From Chloroflexia bacterium (GTDB lineage: Bacteria > Chloroflexota > Chloroflexia > Thermomicrobiales > CFX8): a DNA stretch of 7,364 nt. Both the position numbers and the translations under genes were made by a program. Where the stretch lies: contig JACCZH010000004.1 of NCBI GenBank assembly GCA_013696045.1, positions 1 to 7,364 on the forward strand, given 5' to 3'. Position 1 is the stretch's first letter; every line of letters starts with the position of its first letter. The notes beneath the pieces are model-generated. The model made no database searches. It saw only the letters and a program-made list of their open reading frames with translations, and was not told where the DNA came from. This document shows, piece by piece, positions 6,096 to 7,364 of this stretch.

Positions 6096-6998
6096 CTACC
6101 TCTGCGTCCCAGCCGCCGTGAGAATCGCCCGGAAGACAGTCATCAGCTCGGCGGCGTCAGCGGGCTGGAACGAGCACGTGCGCCAGGCGGTTCGTTCGAC
6201 GCCGGGGATTCGGAGCGCGGCGTCTACCTTGGACTGGTGATCCAGCTCGACTTCAACTGTCGCGCCGTGAGGCAGGGTATAGGGTTTCATGGACGCCAGG
6301 TTGGTGACGGCTCGCTTCGCTCCCTCGCGAATCAGGTCCTGGGCGCGATTGGGGTGCAGGTGAATAGCGGCTGTGGTCGAGTAGCCCTCCTTCACCTCTA
6401 CCCCGACAACTGCATCGCCCAACAGCTCGCGAGTCTGGGCCACGGCTTTGTCGTCTCCGGTGACGAGCGCGACAGGAACGCCGTAGTGTCCCGCGACGAG
6501 CGCGTTCAGACCGTACTCGCCCATCGAGACTCCGTCCACCCGGATGTCCTGCACCCAGCCGGTGAACGAGTGTGCCAACGGCGCGGCTGGAGTGCCGGCC
6601 CTGGCGTGATAGCCGGTGAAGAAGACAGCCGCGATGTCCGGTTCCTGGATGCCTTGCATCATGCTGAACTCCTTGTCGCTGCCGGTGATGAAGCGGACGC
6701 TCCCGACCACCCTGGGCTCGGGGTCAGTCCCATCGTGGTAGGTAATGCCAGGATGTAGCTCCTCGGGAATGAGGTTGCGCATACCGTCGTGGGATTCGTT
6801 GACGATCACCTCGTCCGCGCCGGCCGCGAATGCGCCCTCGATGGCGGCGTTGACCTCCTTCGTCATCCTCATCCTTGCGCGTTCGTATTCGACGGTTGAC
6901 GTCGCTCGCCCGGCCCCACCAACGTCCGGTGGAATAACTTGCACCCAGCTCACGACTCCGCAGGTACCTTCCATGTCGGCTGAAATGAGAACTTTCAC
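6096..6998 (-). CDS. M55 family zinc D-aminopeptidase (DppA-type)
   Basis: This 300-residue protein belongs to peptidase family M55, whose type member, Bacillus subtilis DppA, is a binuclear zinc D-aminopeptidase forming a self-compartmentalising decamer and releasing D-Ala and similar residues from short peptides. The presumed metal ligands line up: Asp8 and Glu10 in SADMEGTCGV, His70 in NESHDGM, His131 in GYHARAGT and Glu161 in MGEYGLNA. TGDD (about 180) is also conserved. No signal peptide is visible, so it is probably cytoplasmic. The start codon is GTG (6996-6998); Asp8 fixes the N-terminus, and AGAGGG (7009-7014 on the minus strand) lies 10 bases upstream. It is somewhat longer than DppA (about 274 residues), mainly through an insertion at about residues 18-40. 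It converges on lplA with a 12-bp gap. Peptidoglycan-peptide or D-peptide salvage is plausible but not shown. Confidence 0.92.
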   Translation of the reverse strand: MKVLISADMEGTCGVVSWVQVIPPDVGGAGRATSTVEYERARMRMTKEVNAAIEGAFAAGADEVIVNESHDGMRNLIPEELHPGITYHDGTDPEPRVVGSVRFITGSDKEFSMMQGIQEPDIAAVFFTGYHARAGTPAAPLAHSFTGWVQDIRVDGVSMGEYGLNALVAGHYGVPVALVTGDDKAVAQTRELLGDAVVGVEVKEGYSTTAAIHLHPNRAQDLIREGAKRAVTNLASMKPYTLPHGATVEVELDHQSKVDAALRIPGVERTAWRTCSFQPADAAELMTVFRAILTAAGTQR

Positions 6999-7070
6999 GT
7001 ATCGTGTACCCTCTCGTCTGTTTCCAAAGTAAAGGCCATATGTTAGCGCCTTCTGGGGGCAGAATCATGC

Positions 7071-7076
7071 TATTGT
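7071..7076 (+). promoter_or_regulatory. Candidate extended -10 element for the ThDP enzyme gene
   Basis: TATTGT (4/6 to consensus) is preceded by TGC, forming an extended -10 pattern. No good -35 is found at 16-18 bases. A start near 7083 would fall inside the inverted repeat at 7079-7108. Support is positional only. Confidence 0.3.
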
Positions 7077-7078
7077 GC

Positions 7079-7108
7079 TCCGGCGTTGAAAACTCATTCG
7101 ACACCGGA
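7079..7108 (+). promoter_or_regulatory. Operator-like inverted repeat / hairpin overlapping the Shine-Dalgarno site
   Basis: Arms TCCGGCGTTGAA (7079-7090) and TTCGACACCGGA (7097-7108) flank the six-base spacer AACTCA. As DNA the arms are inverted copies at 10 of 12 positions. As RNA they form 11 pairs (one a T-G wobble) with one C-A mismatch. The 3' arm covers the first three bases of the Shine-Dalgarno site GGAAGGA (7106-7112). It could be a repressor operator placed near the transcription start, or a hairpin limiting translation of the downstream gene. Which one cannot be told from sequence. Confidence 0.55.
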
Positions 7109-7120
7109 AGGATAGACGCG

Positions 7121-7364
7121 ATGACGGTACAATCGGCCACCACGACGAATAAACGGGCCGGCGCGGCGATCGTTGAGGCGTTGGAGGCTGAGGGCGTTCA
7201 GCATGTGTTCGGGCTGGTGGGCTCGCATGTCCTGGAAATCTACGATGCATTGCTGGACTCGGAATCGATTCGTCACATTACCTGCAAGCACGAGAACACC
7301 GCCAGCGGCATGGCAGACGCTTATGGGCGCCTGACCGGCAGGCCGGGCGTCGTGCTGGTGACTG
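7121..7364 (+). CDS. Thiamine-diphosphate-dependent enzyme, acetolactate-synthase-like, N-terminal part (3' end outside window)
   Basis: The first 81 residues of a ThDP-binding enzyme of the acetolactate synthase / pyruvate oxidase / benzoylformate decarboxylase superfamily are present and run off the window. The N-terminal PYR domain is recognisable: RAGAAIVEALEAEGVQHVFG (12-31), then KHENTASGMADAYGRLTG (56-73), where Glu58 is the residue that activates the cofactor's aminopyrimidine, and GRPGVVLVT at the edge. The common VFGxPG loop reads VFGLVGSHVLEIYDAL here, with Val in place of Pro, so this may not be a standard biosynthetic IlvB. Sulfoacetaldehyde acetyltransferase-type and other catabolic members also vary at this loop. 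ATG 7121 follows GGAAGGA (7106-7112) by eight bases. The specific reaction cannot be assigned without the rest of the gene. Confidence 0.88.
   Translation, partial: MTVQSATTTNKRAGAAIVEALEAEGVQHVFGLVGSHVLEIYDALLDSESIRHITCKHENTASGMADAYGRLTGRPGVVLVT

Noticed and set aside
7052..7066. TCTGGGGGCAGAATC at 7052-7066 resembles TCTGGGGGCAGGAATC at 2468-2483, next to the palindrome
   Set aside because: One match of this size, allowing an indel, is not far from chance in 7.4 kb. The inverted-repeat arms that would mark a second copy are absent near 7052.

Overview
The window is ordinary-looking, fairly GC-rich bacterial chromosome (roughly 58-60 % G+C by eye) with short gaps and seven genes, two of them cut by the window edges. 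The transcription-attenuating T-box leader in front of trpS, GC-rich codon use and a two-subunit (archaeal-type) lipoate ligase point to a Gram-positive-like or Chloroflexota lineage. My best guess is Chloroflexota (Thermomicrobia-like), but that is inference and no marker here proves it.

Layout: (1) 2-991 (+), the 3' part of a beta-lactamase-family serine hydrolase with a duplicated C-terminal module. (2) 1012-1356, a sigma-70-type promoter followed by a complete T-box riboswitch with a UGG (Trp) specifier and an intrinsic terminator. (3) 1397-2443 (+), trpS, tryptophanyl-tRNA synthetase. (4) 2444-2550, a convergent gap holding a long imperfect inverted repeat. (5) 2551-4878 (-), a penicillin-acylase-family Ntn hydrolase without a visible signal peptide. 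(6) A 57-bp divergent gap, then 4936-5280 (+), a lipoate ligase accessory subunit (LplB-like), coupled by an ATGA overlap to 5277-6083 (+), the catalytic subunit (LplA-like). (7) 6096-6998 (-), an M55 (DppA-type) zinc D-aminopeptidase starting with GTG, ending 12 bp from lplA. (8) A divergent gap with an operator-like inverted repeat, then 7121 to the edge (+), the start of a thiamine-diphosphate enzyme of the acetolactate-synthase type.

The parts that clearly work together are T-box with trpS (uncharged tRNA-Trp raises trpS expression) and lplB with lplA (two halves of one lipoylation enzyme). The serine hydrolase, the acylase and the D-aminopeptidase are all amide or peptide hydrolases, but they sit in separate transcription units, so a shared pathway is only a suggestion. 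I found no mobile element, CRISPR array, tRNA or rRNA, and no clearly undescribed system. The points most worth following up are the operator/SD hairpin before the ThDP enzyme, the palindrome between trpS and the acylase, and the split lipoate ligase.
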